64,000 bases of DNA from Vibrio sp. 05-20-BW147 (GTDB lineage Bacteria > Pseudomonadota > Gammaproteobacteria > Enterobacterales > Vibrionaceae). The stretch is taken from assembly GCF_013369385.1 (NCBI RefSeq), contig NZ_SZTO01000005.1, forward strand, positions 62,001 to 126,000, written 5' to 3'. Made by a program: the position numbers and the translations under genes. How positions within the stretch are numbered: position 1 is the first letter of the stretch; each line of letters begins with the position of its first letter. The notes below the pieces were generated by a model. It made no database searches. It was not told the origin of the DNA and was given only the letters and a program-made list of their open reading frames with translations. Positions 29,193 to 38,102 of this stretch are shown here, piece by piece.

Positions 29193-31003
29193 AATCTATC
29201 TTGTGTAGCGAGAGCACTTGGTGAGAGTGTGGGCAAGGAGAGCGTAAAACGCATTCCTGATGGTGATAGGTTTTCTGCCGTAAGCTGCCCTTGGTAACTT
29301 TCTATGATGCGTTTGGAAATGGTTAAACCAAGCCCAAGACCTTCTGGCTTGGTGGTAAAAAACGGGTCGAAAAGATGTGCCAGCTTGGTTGCCTCAATCC
29401 CTGGGCCGTTGTCGCTGACAATCAACTGGCAAGCATCATGCTCAATGGCACATTCAATCATGATTTGGCCATCGGCTTGTCCTTCCAAGGCTTGTATCGC
29501 GTTGTGGATGAGGTTGATCAGCACTTGCTCAAGCTCGATATGGTGAATATTGGCGGCGAGCGAAGGTGAAATGGTCGCGATTTTTAACGTCACGCCCGAT
29601 TTGATCAGTTTATTACTGAGGATACGCGTTGCGTTGTGCACGGCGTCATGCAAATTCGCGTAATAGTGACGTTCATCCGGGGTCGATTTACGGGTGAATA
29701 TTTTCAGGCGCGCAATCACTTCGCTGATGGTTTCATTGAGTTGCAGCATTTGTTGCAAGTTGTGCTCAACCAGCTGATGTTTTTCCATCGACATCAGCTT
29801 CAAGCTGTTTTCGGTGTAGGTGCGCAGCGCCGCCAGCGGTTGATTGATTTCATGATTAATGCTGGCAGAAAGCTCGCCAAGCAGTGCCAACTTCACCGCT
29901 TGGGTCAGTTCTTGTTGGGTTTGTTTGAGCTCTTGCTGCGTCTTTTCATATTGAATAATGGTTTGTTGCAGGCGTTGGTTGCTCTCGCTGAGCACTTCAG
30001 TACGCTGTTTGACTTTGGATTCTAACTGCTTGTTAAGCAGTGCCAACTGACGTTTGTTGTTGAGTGTTTGCTGCCAAGCAAAGGCGATCAAACTGAGTAA
30101 GCTAAATATCAGCACAAAAATCACATCGGCCTGAAGTACCGCGATTAAACGTTGTTGATGTGGTGCGAGCGTGACCACACGGAAACCTCGGGCATTACTT
30201 GCCGCAAGATAGACTTGGTGAAGCGGCATCATCAGTTCGTTGACTGAACTCTCGCTCAGCGTGGGTAATTGGATGGAAGGGTGAGATTTAGGGGCGCTTA
30301 CGCCATATTGTTGGTTTCGTACCATCGCCTCAACTTGCTCTGATTCGATGGGCGCTAACGCCGTATAACGCCACGCAGCATTGTTGCTTAAGAAGACCAC
30401 ATTGTTTTGATCGAGCACCATAATGTCGGCTCTTTCAGGCGCGATGCTGTTTTCCAGTTCTTCTAAACTCACTTTGACCGTAATGACACCGGCGATGTGC
30501 TCGCCAATCCAAATCGGAGCGGAGTAAAAATAGCCGCGTTTATTGGAGCGAATGCCGAGTGCGACGTAACGAGCGATTTGACCGTTCATTGCGTCGATAA
30601 AATAGGGACGGAAAGAGAAATTTTCCCCAACAAAGGTATCGTCTTGCTGATAGTTACTTGAGCCCAACACAACCCCATTTTGATCATGTAAATAGATAGT
30701 GTCTGCTAAGGTTTGTTTTGACCATTCCTCAAGCAGTACGTTTAAACGTTGGCGCTCTTCTGGGTGGCTTAAGTATGTGAGCAGACGTGGGTCATGGCTG
30801 AGTAGGTTGGGAATTTGTTCAAATTTGGCCAGTTCTAACCCCAGTTGTTGGTTAGCTCGCTCGGCATAGTTTTGTAAAATGGCGCGCCACTTTTTCTCTT
30901 GATAGTGGGAGGCTGATAAATGTGTCATGGTGAGGCCAATACTGCCGAAGACAAGCAAAAAAAGAAAAAAACGGTAGCCAGACCAACGGGTATTCAACGA
31001 CAC
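29189..31003 (-). CDS. DctB-like sensor histidine kinase
   Basis: 604 residues. Helix 1 at about 9-28, a large periplasmic double-Cache sensing domain (about 35-285) and helix 2 near 290-312. A coiled coil follows, then the H-box (LGELSASINHEINQPLAALR), N-box (LINLIHNAIQAL), G1 (VSDNGPGI) and G2 (GLGLGLTISKRI). DctB-family kinases usually sense C4-dicarboxylates or related anions, but no transporter gene is adjacent. It pairs with the overlapping DctD-like regulator. Its place next to the Lap-type operon suggests it may control adhesin export. Confidence 0.87.
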   Translation of the reverse strand: MSLNTRWSGYRFFLFLLVFGSIGLTMTHLSASHYQEKKWRAILQNYAERANQQLGLELAKFEQIPNLLSHDPRLLTYLSHPEERQRLNVLLEEWSKQTLADTIYLHDQNGVVLGSSNYQQDDTFVGENFSFRPYFIDAMNGQIARYVALGIRSNKRGYFYSAPIWIGEHIAGVITVKVSLEELENSIAPERADIMVLDQNNVVFLSNNAAWRYTALAPIESEQVEAMVRNQQYGVSAPKSHPSIQLPTLSESSVNELMMPLHQVYLAASNARGFRVVTLAPHQQRLIAVLQADVIFVLIFSLLSLIAFAWQQTLNNKRQLALLNKQLESKVKQRTEVLSESNQRLQQTIIQYEKTQQELKQTQQELTQAVKLALLGELSASINHEINQPLAALRTYTENSLKLMSMEKHQLVEHNLQQMLQLNETISEVIARLKIFTRKSTPDERHYYANLHDAVHNATRILSNKLIKSGVTLKIATISPSLAANIHHIELEQVLINLIHNAIQALEGQADGQIMIECAIEHDACQLIVSDNGPGIEATKLAHLFDPFFTTKPEGLGLGLTISKRIIESYQGQLTAENLSPSGMRFTLSLPTLSPSALATQDRL

Positions 31004-31214
31004 ACAATGCCTTTATATAAATTTGGAATGAGACGTTACTTTACCAGTGGTATAAAAAAGATAAACCTAACCGCGACTACAACGCGAAATTGATCTGAGT
31101 TTTGCTGGCTAAAGGTGATTTTGAGTGTGCACACGGTATGGCTTTATGGTTTCTAGGCTTGAGTTTGCGGACATTCGGGCGCACAATCGGCAAAAATTCT
31201 GTGAAGGAGTGAAG

Positions 31215-31850
31215 ATGGAACTTGCTGATATTCGTCGTGAATACACCAAAGGTGGTTTGCGTCGTAAAGACTTAAAAAGCGATCCAATTGATCAATTTAA
31301 CTTTTGGCTAGAGCAAGCGATCAAGGCGAATTTGAGTGATCCAACCGCGATGACGGTTGCCACAGTAGATAAAGATGGCATGCCTTTCCAACGTATCGTT
31401 TTGCTGAAAAACGTCGATAAAGATGGCTTTGTGTTTTACACCAATCTGGGCAGCCGTAAAGCGCAGCACTTAGAGCACAACAGCAAGATCAGCCTTCATT
31501 TTCCTTGGCACCCGCTTGAGCGCCAAGTACACATCACTGGCGTGGCAGAAAAACTGACCGCAATGGAAAACATGAAGTATTTTACTTCCCGTCCGAAAGA
31601 GAGCCAACTTGCGGCAATGGCTAGCCGTCAGAGCAGCCGAATTTCCGCTCGTGGCGTACTTGAAGGTAAGTTTCTTGAGCTAAAACAGAAGTTTGCCAAT
31701 GGTGAAATTCCCGTGCCGAGCTTCTGGGGTGGATTCCGCGTCAAACCACAAAGCATTGAATTTTGGCAAGGTGGCGAGCATCGCCTGCACGACCGTTTCC
31801 TTTACAGTCAAGAACAAGGCGAGTGGCACATTGATCGCCTTGCGCCTTAA
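31215..31850 (+). CDS. pdxH: Pyridoxamine 5'-phosphate oxidase
   Basis: 211 residues from the ATG at 31215, which has an AAGGAG site at ideal spacing; the frame is open to 31125 but upstream residues are not family-like. FMN-binding split-barrel fold with motifs [32 protein letters not shown] and the C-terminal [13 protein letters not shown] plus WHIDRLAP. It oxidises PNP/PMP to pyridoxal 5'-phosphate with oxygen. Length and ends match the E. coli enzyme. It stands alone. Confidence 0.95.
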   Translation: MELADIRREYTKGGLRRKDLKSDPIDQFNFWLEQAIKANLSDPTAMTVATVDKDGMPFQRIVLLKNVDKDGFVFYTNLGSRKAQHLEHNSKISLHFPWHPLERQVHITGVAEKLTAMENMKYFTSRPKESQLAAMASRQSSRISARGVLEGKFLELKQKFANGEIPVPSFWGGFRVKPQSIEFWQGGEHRLHDRFLYSQEQGEWHIDRLAP

Positions 31851-31892
31851 GCGCTATTTGCACGTTAAGCTTGCACGGTTAGCGCCATTCTG

Positions 31893-31922
31893 ATGGCGAT
31901 CATTCACTTAAATGATCGCCAT
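31893..31922. repeat. Perfect 12-bp inverted repeat across the vqmA stop codon
   Basis: ATGGCGATCATT (31893-31904) and AATGATCGCCAT (31911-31922) around a 6-base loop. The last codons and stop of vqmA lie inside. No T-run is adjacent on either strand. It may end the convergent pdxH and vqmA transcripts without a U-tract. Confidence 0.55.
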
Positions 31923-32640
31923 TGAGCACCACAGAAAGCTGAGTTTTCAGTAAGCTTTCTGGGATCAAAGATCCAAATCCTGCTTCTAACGCCTTATCAA
32001 TCAACTCATTTTTGCTGTTTGCCGCGAACTTGGTGCGCAGCCTTGCCACGTGACCTTCGACGGTTTTAATCGAAATCCCCATGATGTTGGCGATGTATTG
32101 CGGTTTGCGTCCATAAAGCAGCAGAAACAGCGTTTCTTGCTCGCGGGCGGTGAGATCTTGCATCGAGAGAGTGGCGTCATCAAAACGGAAGGAAGGCTGA
32201 TTCCCATCGGTGATCCCCGTTGCGCGGCATATCCAGTAGCCTACCTCTAATACCGCGGTGTCGGTGAGCTCTTGACCATAAAAAATCGTCCCTTGCACTT
32301 CACCGCTGTCGTTGTACCAAGGAGACTTGGTAAAAATATGTGCGCGCCAGCGGCCATCTGGGTAAGGATGAATATCGAGAATTTTCAGCGTTCGTTCACT
32401 TTCCATCACATATTGATCTTGTCGCTGAAACTCGGCTGCGCATTCTACCGTTGGGCTCGGCATATCGAAATCGGTGAGACCAATACAATCTTCAGGGCGA
32501 CGATGTCCAACCAGCCAAGCATAATCTTGGTTAGCGTAACGAAAGACTGAGTGGCGATCTTTACAGCCCCAACAGCCCGGAAGTTGGTTAAAAAGGGAAA
32601 ACTCGACATTGCTCAAATCATTAGACACCGTGTAACTCAC
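31900..32640 (-). CDS. vqmA: Quorum-sensing transcription factor VqmA
   Basis: 246 residues from a GTG start. An N-terminal PAS domain (PGCWGCKDRHSVFRYANQDY, DCIGLTDFDMPSPT, DIHPYPDGRWRAHIFTKSPW) is followed by a C-terminal LuxR-type helix-turn-helix (LTAREQETLFLLLYGRKPQY, then MGISIKTVEGHVARL). Length and motifs match V. cholerae VqmA, the cytoplasmic receptor for the autoinducer DPO. VqmA activates the sRNA gene vqmR, and a matching sRNA with a VqmA palindrome lies directly upstream here. The ribosome site before the GTG is weak. Confidence 0.9.
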   Translation of the reverse strand: MSYTVSNDLSNVEFSLFNQLPGCWGCKDRHSVFRYANQDYAWLVGHRRPEDCIGLTDFDMPSPTVECAAEFQRQDQYVMESERTLKILDIHPYPDGRWRAHIFTKSPWYNDSGEVQGTIFYGQELTDTAVLEVGYWICRATGITDGNQPSFRFDDATLSMQDLTAREQETLFLLLYGRKPQYIANIMGISIKTVEGHVARLRTKFAANSKNELIDKALEAGFGSLIPESLLKTQLSVVLNGDHLSE

Positions 32641-32776
32641 CTATATCGCTCAGTGGTAACCTGAAAATATGCATGTAATTTGTATGCAATTCTTTGTTTT
32701 TGGCTAAATTATTACTCGAAATTGGTTTTTTCTACCAAGTTTATTTGTTTTGATAGTAGGTAAAACGGAGCGATAG

Positions 32777-32918
32777 AAAAAAGGCCAGCCTGAAGAGGGC
32801 TGGCAATACAAGATATTCATCTTGTCGACGTGTAGAAGAGGTTCTAAATCACATAGCGAGGGTCTGCTACGTCAATTTAGAGGCATCATAGGACACCTAG
32901 AGTAGGCAACGTATACTT
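32777..32918 (-). ncRNA. vqmR: VqmR-like Hfq-type small RNA
   Basis: No ORF. On the minus strand the 3' end has two adjacent hairpins: ACAAGAT-GAAT-ATCTTGT (32808-32825), then a GC-rich stem (32784-32804) followed by T6, a textbook Hfq-sRNA terminator. The VqmA palindrome lies about 50 bp upstream of the estimated 5' end. A transcript of about 140 nt directly upstream of vqmA matches the vqmR-vqmA layout and VqmR length in V. cholerae. The 5' end is estimated from a TTATAT-like -10 near 32930. Confidence 0.75.
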
Positions 32919-32965
32919 GCTGCGGACTCATATAAGCACTCTATGAGAAATCCATGTGCTGTAAA

Positions 32966-32983
32966 AGGAGGGAAAACCCTCTA
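32966..32983. promoter_or_regulatory. VqmA-binding palindrome in the vqmR promoter
   Basis: The 18-bp sequence AGGAGGGAAAACCCTCTA contains GAGGG-N4-CCCTC and closely resembles the published V. cholerae site AGGGGGGATTTCCCCCCT in the vqmR promoter. Its distance to the predicted sRNA start fits a class of activator sites just upstream of the -35. Confidence 0.7.
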
Positions 32984-33122
32984 TTTATTAAGGATATTGC
33001 TCCGTTTGCCCATGATTTCATTCGTAGTACATAGGCCGTAGGATGGCATTACATGATCATCGTTCCGGAACAATGATCAACGGCGATGTGCAAAAGATCT
33101 TTATGCTGCTTCTCAGTTTGAC

Positions 33123-33150
33123 TTGCATGCGAGTTGAGGTGAGGTATCAT
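33123..33150 (+). promoter_or_regulatory. Likely sigma70 promoter of the AraC regulator
   Basis: TTGCAT (33123-33128), a 16-bp spacer, then TATCAT (33145-33150), about 30 bp before the ATG at 33181. This supports the shorter protein start. Confidence 0.45.
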
Positions 33151-33180
33151 TCTCTAGTCCTTGGTATACAACGCATCACT

Positions 33181-33999
33181 ATGACCGAAACCGATAAGCC
33201 TCAGCCCGAGATCATTGCTAGTTTGAAGCTGCCCAAGCCGGCAGAGTTGGTCACTTTGCCTTCTTATATGGATTGCCATGATCATCATTACACGCAAATC
33301 GTGATTGGTTTGAAGGGGCAAGCCGAGTTTGAGGTGCGAGGGCAAGGAAACTTGGTCGGACCGGGGCAAGGGTGCGTCGTTACGGCGTGTTCAGACCATG
33401 CTTTTGGCGGCGTGATTGGTCAATCGGATATTCTGGTGTTGAACATGCCGATACCGAGTGACGATGATCCGCTGCTGCTGCAAAAAATCAATCAAATTGA
33501 AAAATCTCACCTTTATTTTCAATTGGATGCGCAAATTCAAAAGCTGATCCAGATGTTGGTACACGAGATGCAATCCAATCCGGAAGATCTGCTGTTGAGT
33601 CGCGCGTGCAACGATACGGTGATGGCGCTGCTTCAGCGTCATATATCGGCATTTGAAACGCCAAGAAAAGAGTCGCGTTTTGATCTCGAAGCGATTGATC
33701 GCTATATCGAAAAGCACTTAAGCCATAAGATCAGCGTGGCGCAGCTTGCTGGCAGTGTCTTTCTTGGTGAAAGTCATTTTCATAGCTTGTTTAAAGAACA
33801 AATGGGCATTACACCGCACCAATATGTGCTCGGTAAGCGCATCGACATGGCCAAAGACCTGATTGAAAAAGGCACCTTGAGCTTGGGGCAAATTGCCGAG
33901 CTGACCGGTTTTTCTGGCCAAAGTACCTTTACCCACTCCTTTGCTCGTTTGCAGGGCATCTCTCCTTCTCAGTACAAAAAGCAATTTGGCGTTAAATAA
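33181..33999 (+). CDS. AraC-family transcriptional regulator
   Basis: 272 residues from the ATG at 33181; the frame is open to 33043 but a promoter-like element lies inside that extension and 272 residues is the usual size. An N-terminal cupin-like sensing domain (about 20-140, with MDCHDHHYTQIVIGLKG) is followed by two helix-turn-helix motifs (HKISVAQLAGSVFLGESHFH and LGQIAELTGFSGQSTFTHSF). It lies 183 bp upstream of putA on the same strand and is a plausible activator of proline catabolism; position is the only evidence for that target. Confidence 0.85.
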   Translation: MTETDKPQPEIIASLKLPKPAELVTLPSYMDCHDHHYTQIVIGLKGQAEFEVRGQGNLVGPGQGCVVTACSDHAFGGVIGQSDILVLNMPIPSDDDPLLLQKINQIEKSHLYFQLDAQIQKLIQMLVHEMQSNPEDLLLSRACNDTVMALLQRHISAFETPRKESRFDLEAIDRYIEKHLSHKISVAQLAGSVFLGESHFHSLFKEQMGITPHQYVLGKRIDMAKDLIEKGTLSLGQIAELTGFSGQSTFTHSFARLQGISPSQYKKQFGVK

Positions 34000-34182
34000 G
34001 TTACTTTTTGCGATACAATATTTTGCTTAAATTCGTGTGATCATGTAGTTGTTTTGTTAAAAAAGCGAGTTTTTAGCAAAAAGCTCGGAGTTTTTGACAA
34101 GTATTCTTCTCGGCCTCAAAATACACTGCCTGCCATTGTGTAGCCCCGAAGCGGTTTTCGGGGATGAGATTGAGGAAAACGC

Positions 34183-37100
34183 ATGTTTACAGCAACAGAT
34201 GTGTTGAAGCCGGAGTTTGTCGCGCAGCCGCTCGACAAGCTATGGGCATTGATCTCCCCATTGTATATGGTGGATGAATCTCAATGGCTTGGGCAGCTCT
34301 TGCCACTGGCTACCCCTTCAGCGGAAGAAAAACAAACGATCGCGACTCGAACGACTCAACTAATTGAAGCGATTCGTGCCGACAAGAAGTCGATCCAACT
34401 GATCGATGCTCTGTTGTTGGAGTACAGCCTAGACACACACGAAGGTATCTTGCTGATGTGTTTGGCAGAAGCGCTGATGCGTATTCCGGATGCGGCCACG
34501 GCTGACGCTCTGATCAAAGATAAGATGAGCGTGGCAGATTGGAAATCGCATCTTAAAAATTCTGAATCTGTGTTTGTCAACGCCTCGACATGGGGCCTCA
34601 TGCTGACAGGTAAAGTGGTGGGCTTGGGTGATGATGAAACGCAAAGCGCCAGTCAAGCGCTTAATCGCTTAGTGAACAAGCTTTCTGAGCCAGTGATCCG
34701 CAAAGCCATGTATCAGGCAATGAAGATCATGGGTCATCAGTTCGTTCGTGGTCGCACCATCGAAGAGGCGCAGAAAAATGGCCGCCCGATGCGTGATAAA
34801 GGCTTCACTTACTCTTTTGACATGCTGGGTGAAGCGGCGCTGACCACCGCGGATGCCAATAAATACTTCAAAGATTATTTGATGGCGATTGAGGCGGTGG
34901 GCCGTGAAACGTATGGTAATGACACCAGCCCCGCGCCGTCGGTATCGATCAAACTCTCTGCCTTGCATCCTCGTTATGAAGTGGCTAATGAACACCGCGT
35001 GATGAGCGAGCTGTTTGACACCTTGGCACAACTGCTGAAACGCGCTGTCGAGCTAGACGTTGCGATTACCATTGATGCGGAAGAAGCCGACCGCCTAGAG
35101 CTCTCTCTCAAACTGTTTGAAAAACTCTACCGCAGTGAAACGGTCAAAGGTTGGGGTAAGTTTGGTCTGGTGGTGCAAGCGTATTCCAAACGTGCTCTGC
35201 CGGTGTTGGTGTGGCTCAATGCACTTGCTAAAGAGCAAGGCGATTTGATCCCGCTGCGTTTGGTGAAAGGCGCGTATTGGGACAGCGAAGTGAAGTGGTC
35301 TCAGCAGCGCGGTTACGATAACTACCCGGTTTACACTCGCAAAGAAGCCACCGATGTGGCGTACTTAGCGTGTGCTCGCTTCCTATTAAGCGATGACGTG
35401 CGCGGCAACATCTTCCCGCAATTTGCTAGCCATAACGCGCAAACCGTTTCCTCGATCGCCACCATGGCGACTCACAGCGACTACGAGTTCCAACGTCTGC
35501 ATGGCATGGGTGATTCACTCTATAACCATGTGATGGAGCAGTATCGTCAGCCAGTACGAATTTACGCGCCAGTGGGCAGCCACAAAGATTTGCTGCCATA
35601 CCTAGTGCGTCGTCTGCTGGAAAACGGTGCCAACAGCTCGTTTGTACACCGTTTGGTCGATGCGCGCTGCCCAGTGGCAGAGCTCACCAAACACCCAGTA
35701 GAAGCGCTGACCTCATTTGAAACCCTGAACAATACCAAGATCCCATTGCCAGCGGCGATTTTCCCTGAACGTAAAAACTCCTATGGCGTTAACGTGGATA
35801 TCGAAAGTGAAGCCAAGCCGTTTGAAGCACAGGTCGAGTCCTTCTTGAGCAAGCAGTGGCTAGCTGGCCCGATCATCAACGGCGCATCGCTGGCCGAAAG
35901 CATGATCAAGGACGGTCAAGCGGAAAGTGTCACAGCGCCGTATGATCGTCGTATCCAAGTGGGGCAAATTGCGTTTGCTAACCTTGACCATGTTTCCCAA
36001 GCGATCGACATCGCACAAGCGGCTTTTGCCGATTGGAATCGCACACCGTTGGTGGAGAAAGCGCGTTGCCTAGACAACCTCGCTGACTTGATGGAAGCCA
36101 ACTTGGCTGAGCTGGTGGCACTTTGTCACCAAGAGGCGGGCAAGACACTGCATGACAGTATTGATGAAGTGCGTGAAGCGGTCGATTTCTGTCGTTACTA
36201 CGCCAAACAAGCGCAAAATCTGCAACCTTTTGAGTTAGAAGGCTTTGATGGCGTGAAACGCATTGCCAGCCGTGAAGGTTTGGGGGTGTTCGTCTGCATT
36301 AGCCCGTGGAACTTCCCACTGGCGATTTTCCTTGGTCAAGTGACCGCGGCGCTCGTGGCGGGCAACACGGTCGTAGCGAAACCAGCGGAACAAACCAGTT
36401 TGATCGCGGTACGTGCGGTAGAACTCATGCTACAAGCGGGTTTCCCGGCAGGCGTTGTTCAACTGATCCCTGGTCGTGGTGCGGATATTGGCTCGGCGCT
36501 CACCTCTCACCCTGCCATTGCGGGTGTGGCGTTTACTGGCTCCACCGCCACGGCGCAACGCATCAACGTGACCTTGGCACAACGTGAAGCCAAACCGGTG
36601 CCGTTTATCGCCGAAACCGGTGGTCAAAATGCGATGATCGTGGATAGTACTGCGCTGCCAGAGCAGGTGGTGCGTGATGTGATCCGCTCTGCCTTCGCTT
36701 CTGCAGGTCAACGCTGTTCAGCACTGCGTGTGCTGTTTGTTCAGCAAGACATTGCCGACCGAGTGATTGGCTTGATCCAAGGAGCAATGAATGAACTGAG
36801 TGTTGGTGTGCCGCATCTACACAAAACCGATGTGGGGCCAGTGATTGACGCGCGCGCGAAAGAAAAGCTGCTGCAGCATATCGAGCAGATGAACCAAACT
36901 CAGAAACCGATTGCGCAACTGACACTGGCGGACGATTGTCAGCATGGTGATTTTGTTGCACCAACGGCATTTGAAATCTCAGGCATCGACGTGCTTAAAG
37001 AAGAGCAGTTTGGCCCGATCCTGCACATTGTGCGTTTCAAAGCGTCTGAACTGACTCGCGTGGTGGAACAAATCAACCAAACGGGCTTTGGTTTGACCAT

Positions 37101-37314
37101 GGGTATTCACAGTCGTAACGAAACCACCTACCGCTGGATCGAAAAACACGCACGAGTGGGGAACTGCTACATCAACCGCGACCAAGTGGGTGCGGTGGTT
37201 GGCGTGCAGCCATTCGGTGGTCAGGGCTTATCGGGGACCGGGCCAAAAGCAGGTGGTCCACACTACTTGTACCGCTTTACCCAAGTGCAATTTAACCAGA
37301 CTGAGAACGCATAA
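34183..37314 (+). CDS. putA: Bifunctional proline dehydrogenase / glutamate-semialdehyde dehydrogenase
   Basis: 1043 residues. The FAD-binding proline dehydrogenase barrel (about 180-470; LKLFEKLYRSETVKGWGKFG, RLVKGAYWD, FASHNAQTV) is followed by an aldehyde dehydrogenase domain (about 540-1035) with glutamate in IAETGGQNA and catalytic cysteine in SAGQRCSALR. It oxidises proline to glutamate. There is no N-terminal ribbon-helix-helix repressor domain as in E. coli (1320 residues), so put control must come from another protein. TGAGGA precedes the ATG. First gene of an operon with the ALDH-like gene and putP. Confidence 0.95.
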   Translation: MFTATDVLKPEFVAQPLDKLWALISPLYMVDESQWLGQLLPLATPSAEEKQTIATRTTQLIEAIRADKKSIQLIDALLLEYSLDTHEGILLMCLAEALMRIPDAATADALIKDKMSVADWKSHLKNSESVFVNASTWGLMLTGKVVGLGDDETQSASQALNRLVNKLSEPVIRKAMYQAMKIMGHQFVRGRTIEEAQKNGRPMRDKGFTYSFDMLGEAALTTADANKYFKDYLMAIEAVGRETYGNDTSPAPSVSIKLSALHPRYEVANEHRVMSELFDTLAQLLKRAVELDVAITIDAEEADRLELSLKLFEKLYRSETVKGWGKFGLVVQAYSKRALPVLVWLNALAKEQGDLIPLRLVKGAYWDSEVKWSQQRGYDNYPVYTRKEATDVAYLACARFLLSDDVRGNIFPQFASHNAQTVSSIATMATHSDYEFQRLHGMGDSLYNHVMEQYRQPVRIYAPVGSHKDLLPYLVRRLLENGANSSFVHRLVDARCPVAELTKHPVEALTSFETLNNTKIPLPAAIFPERKNSYGVNVDIESEAKPFEAQVESFLSKQWLAGPIINGASLAESMIKDGQAESVTAPYDRRIQVGQIAFANLDHVSQAIDIAQAAFADWNRTPLVEKARCLDNLADLMEANLAELVALCHQEAGKTLHDSIDEVREAVDFCRYYAKQAQNLQPFELEGFDGVKRIASREGLGVFVCISPWNFPLAIFLGQVTAALVAGNTVVAKPAEQTSLIAVRAVELMLQAGFPAGVVQLIPGRGADIGSALTSHPAIAGVAFTGSTATAQRINVTLAQREAKPVPFIAETGGQNAMIVDSTALPEQVVRDVIRSAFASAGQRCSALRVLFVQQDIADRVIGLIQGAMNELSVGVPHLHKTDVGPVIDARAKEKLLQHIEQMNQTQKPIAQLTLADDCQHGDFVAPTAFEISGIDVLKEEQFGPILHIVRFKASELTRVVEQINQTGFGLTMGIHSRNETTYRWIEKHARVGNCYINRDQVGAVVGVQPFGGQGLSGTGPKAGGPHYLYRFTQVQFNQTENA

Positions 37315-37325
37315 GGAGCAACATC

Positions 37326-38033
37326 ATGGTTCATCAAGTGACGAGTTTTTCGGATGCTTTCTCAGCATGGGAACAGTGGAATCTAACCAATTTTGATTAC
37401 AAATGTGAGCACTTGCTTGCATTTAAAGCCGCTCTGGATGGGAAGCATGCGCTGGTTGCCAAGGTGGTGTCTTACCACTTGCAACAAGCCTCTTCGCTAT
37501 TGGCTGACGCCCACCTTTTGGTTGGGCCTACCGGAGAAACCAACGAGTTGTACACCGCGGGCCGTGGGGTGGCGCTGGTGATCGTTGAAAACGAGCAAAG
37601 CGATTCAGAGCAAGCTCTGTACAACGCTTTTGCTTTAGTGACCTGCGCGCTGATCGCTGGTAACAGCGTCCTCGTTTGCAGTGATAACTCAGAGTTCAAC
37701 GGCTTGCTCAGCAGCGCCCTTGAACAGACGCATTTCCCTTCCAACCTAGTACAAATGGTCGCCTACGATGCGGTTTTACAGCTCATCGACCGTGATGTAC
37801 GCAGTGTCGGTTACGTGGGTAATGCGCAGGTTGAGCATGATCTCAATCTACAATTGGCCAAACGTAACGGTGCTATCGTTGGTTTGGTTTCTGCAACGGA
37901 TCAAACAGGCGCTCTGCTTGCTCATGATCCGCATCTCTCGCTGCGCTTTATTACCGAGCGTACGCGAACCATAAATATTACCGCAGTGGGTGGTAACGCA
38001 ACTCTACTCGAGTTGGGGAACGATACTCACTAA
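37326..38033 (+). CDS. ALDH-superfamily-like protein of the put operon
   Basis: 235 residues, 11 bp after putA. The sequence looks like a partial aldehyde-dehydrogenase Rossmann domain (LYTAGRGVALVIVENEQ, then CALIAGNSVLVCSDNSEF, which parallels the ALDH pattern ALVAGNTVVAKPAE in PutA) but has no catalytic cysteine or glutamate. It resembles the C-terminal ALDH-like domain of long (type B/C) PutA proteins, here as a separate gene. In long PutAs that domain shapes the substrate channel, so it may bind PutA. Often mislabelled as a P5C dehydrogenase. Confidence 0.75.
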   Translation: MVHQVTSFSDAFSAWEQWNLTNFDYKCEHLLAFKAALDGKHALVAKVVSYHLQQASSLLADAHLLVGPTGETNELYTAGRGVALVIVENEQSDSEQALYNAFALVTCALIAGNSVLVCSDNSEFNGLLSSALEQTHFPSNLVQMVAYDAVLQLIDRDVRSVGYVGNAQVEHDLNLQLAKRNGAIVGLVSATDQTGALLAHDPHLSLRFITERTRTINITAVGGNATLLELGNDTH

Positions 38034-38042
38034 CCTTTCCAT

Positions 38043-38067
38043 GCTCCCCCACGCCGTTTGGGGGAGC
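38043..38067 (+). other. Intercistronic hairpin before putP
   Basis: Perfect 9-bp GC-rich stem GCTCCCCCA / TGGGGGAGC with a 7-base loop and no T-run, 36 bp before the putP ATG. It is likely to protect or differentially stabilise putP versus putA mRNA. Confidence 0.6.
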
Positions 38068-38102
38068 CAAGGAAGGATTATTATTCTAATGAGGACTATC
38101 TA

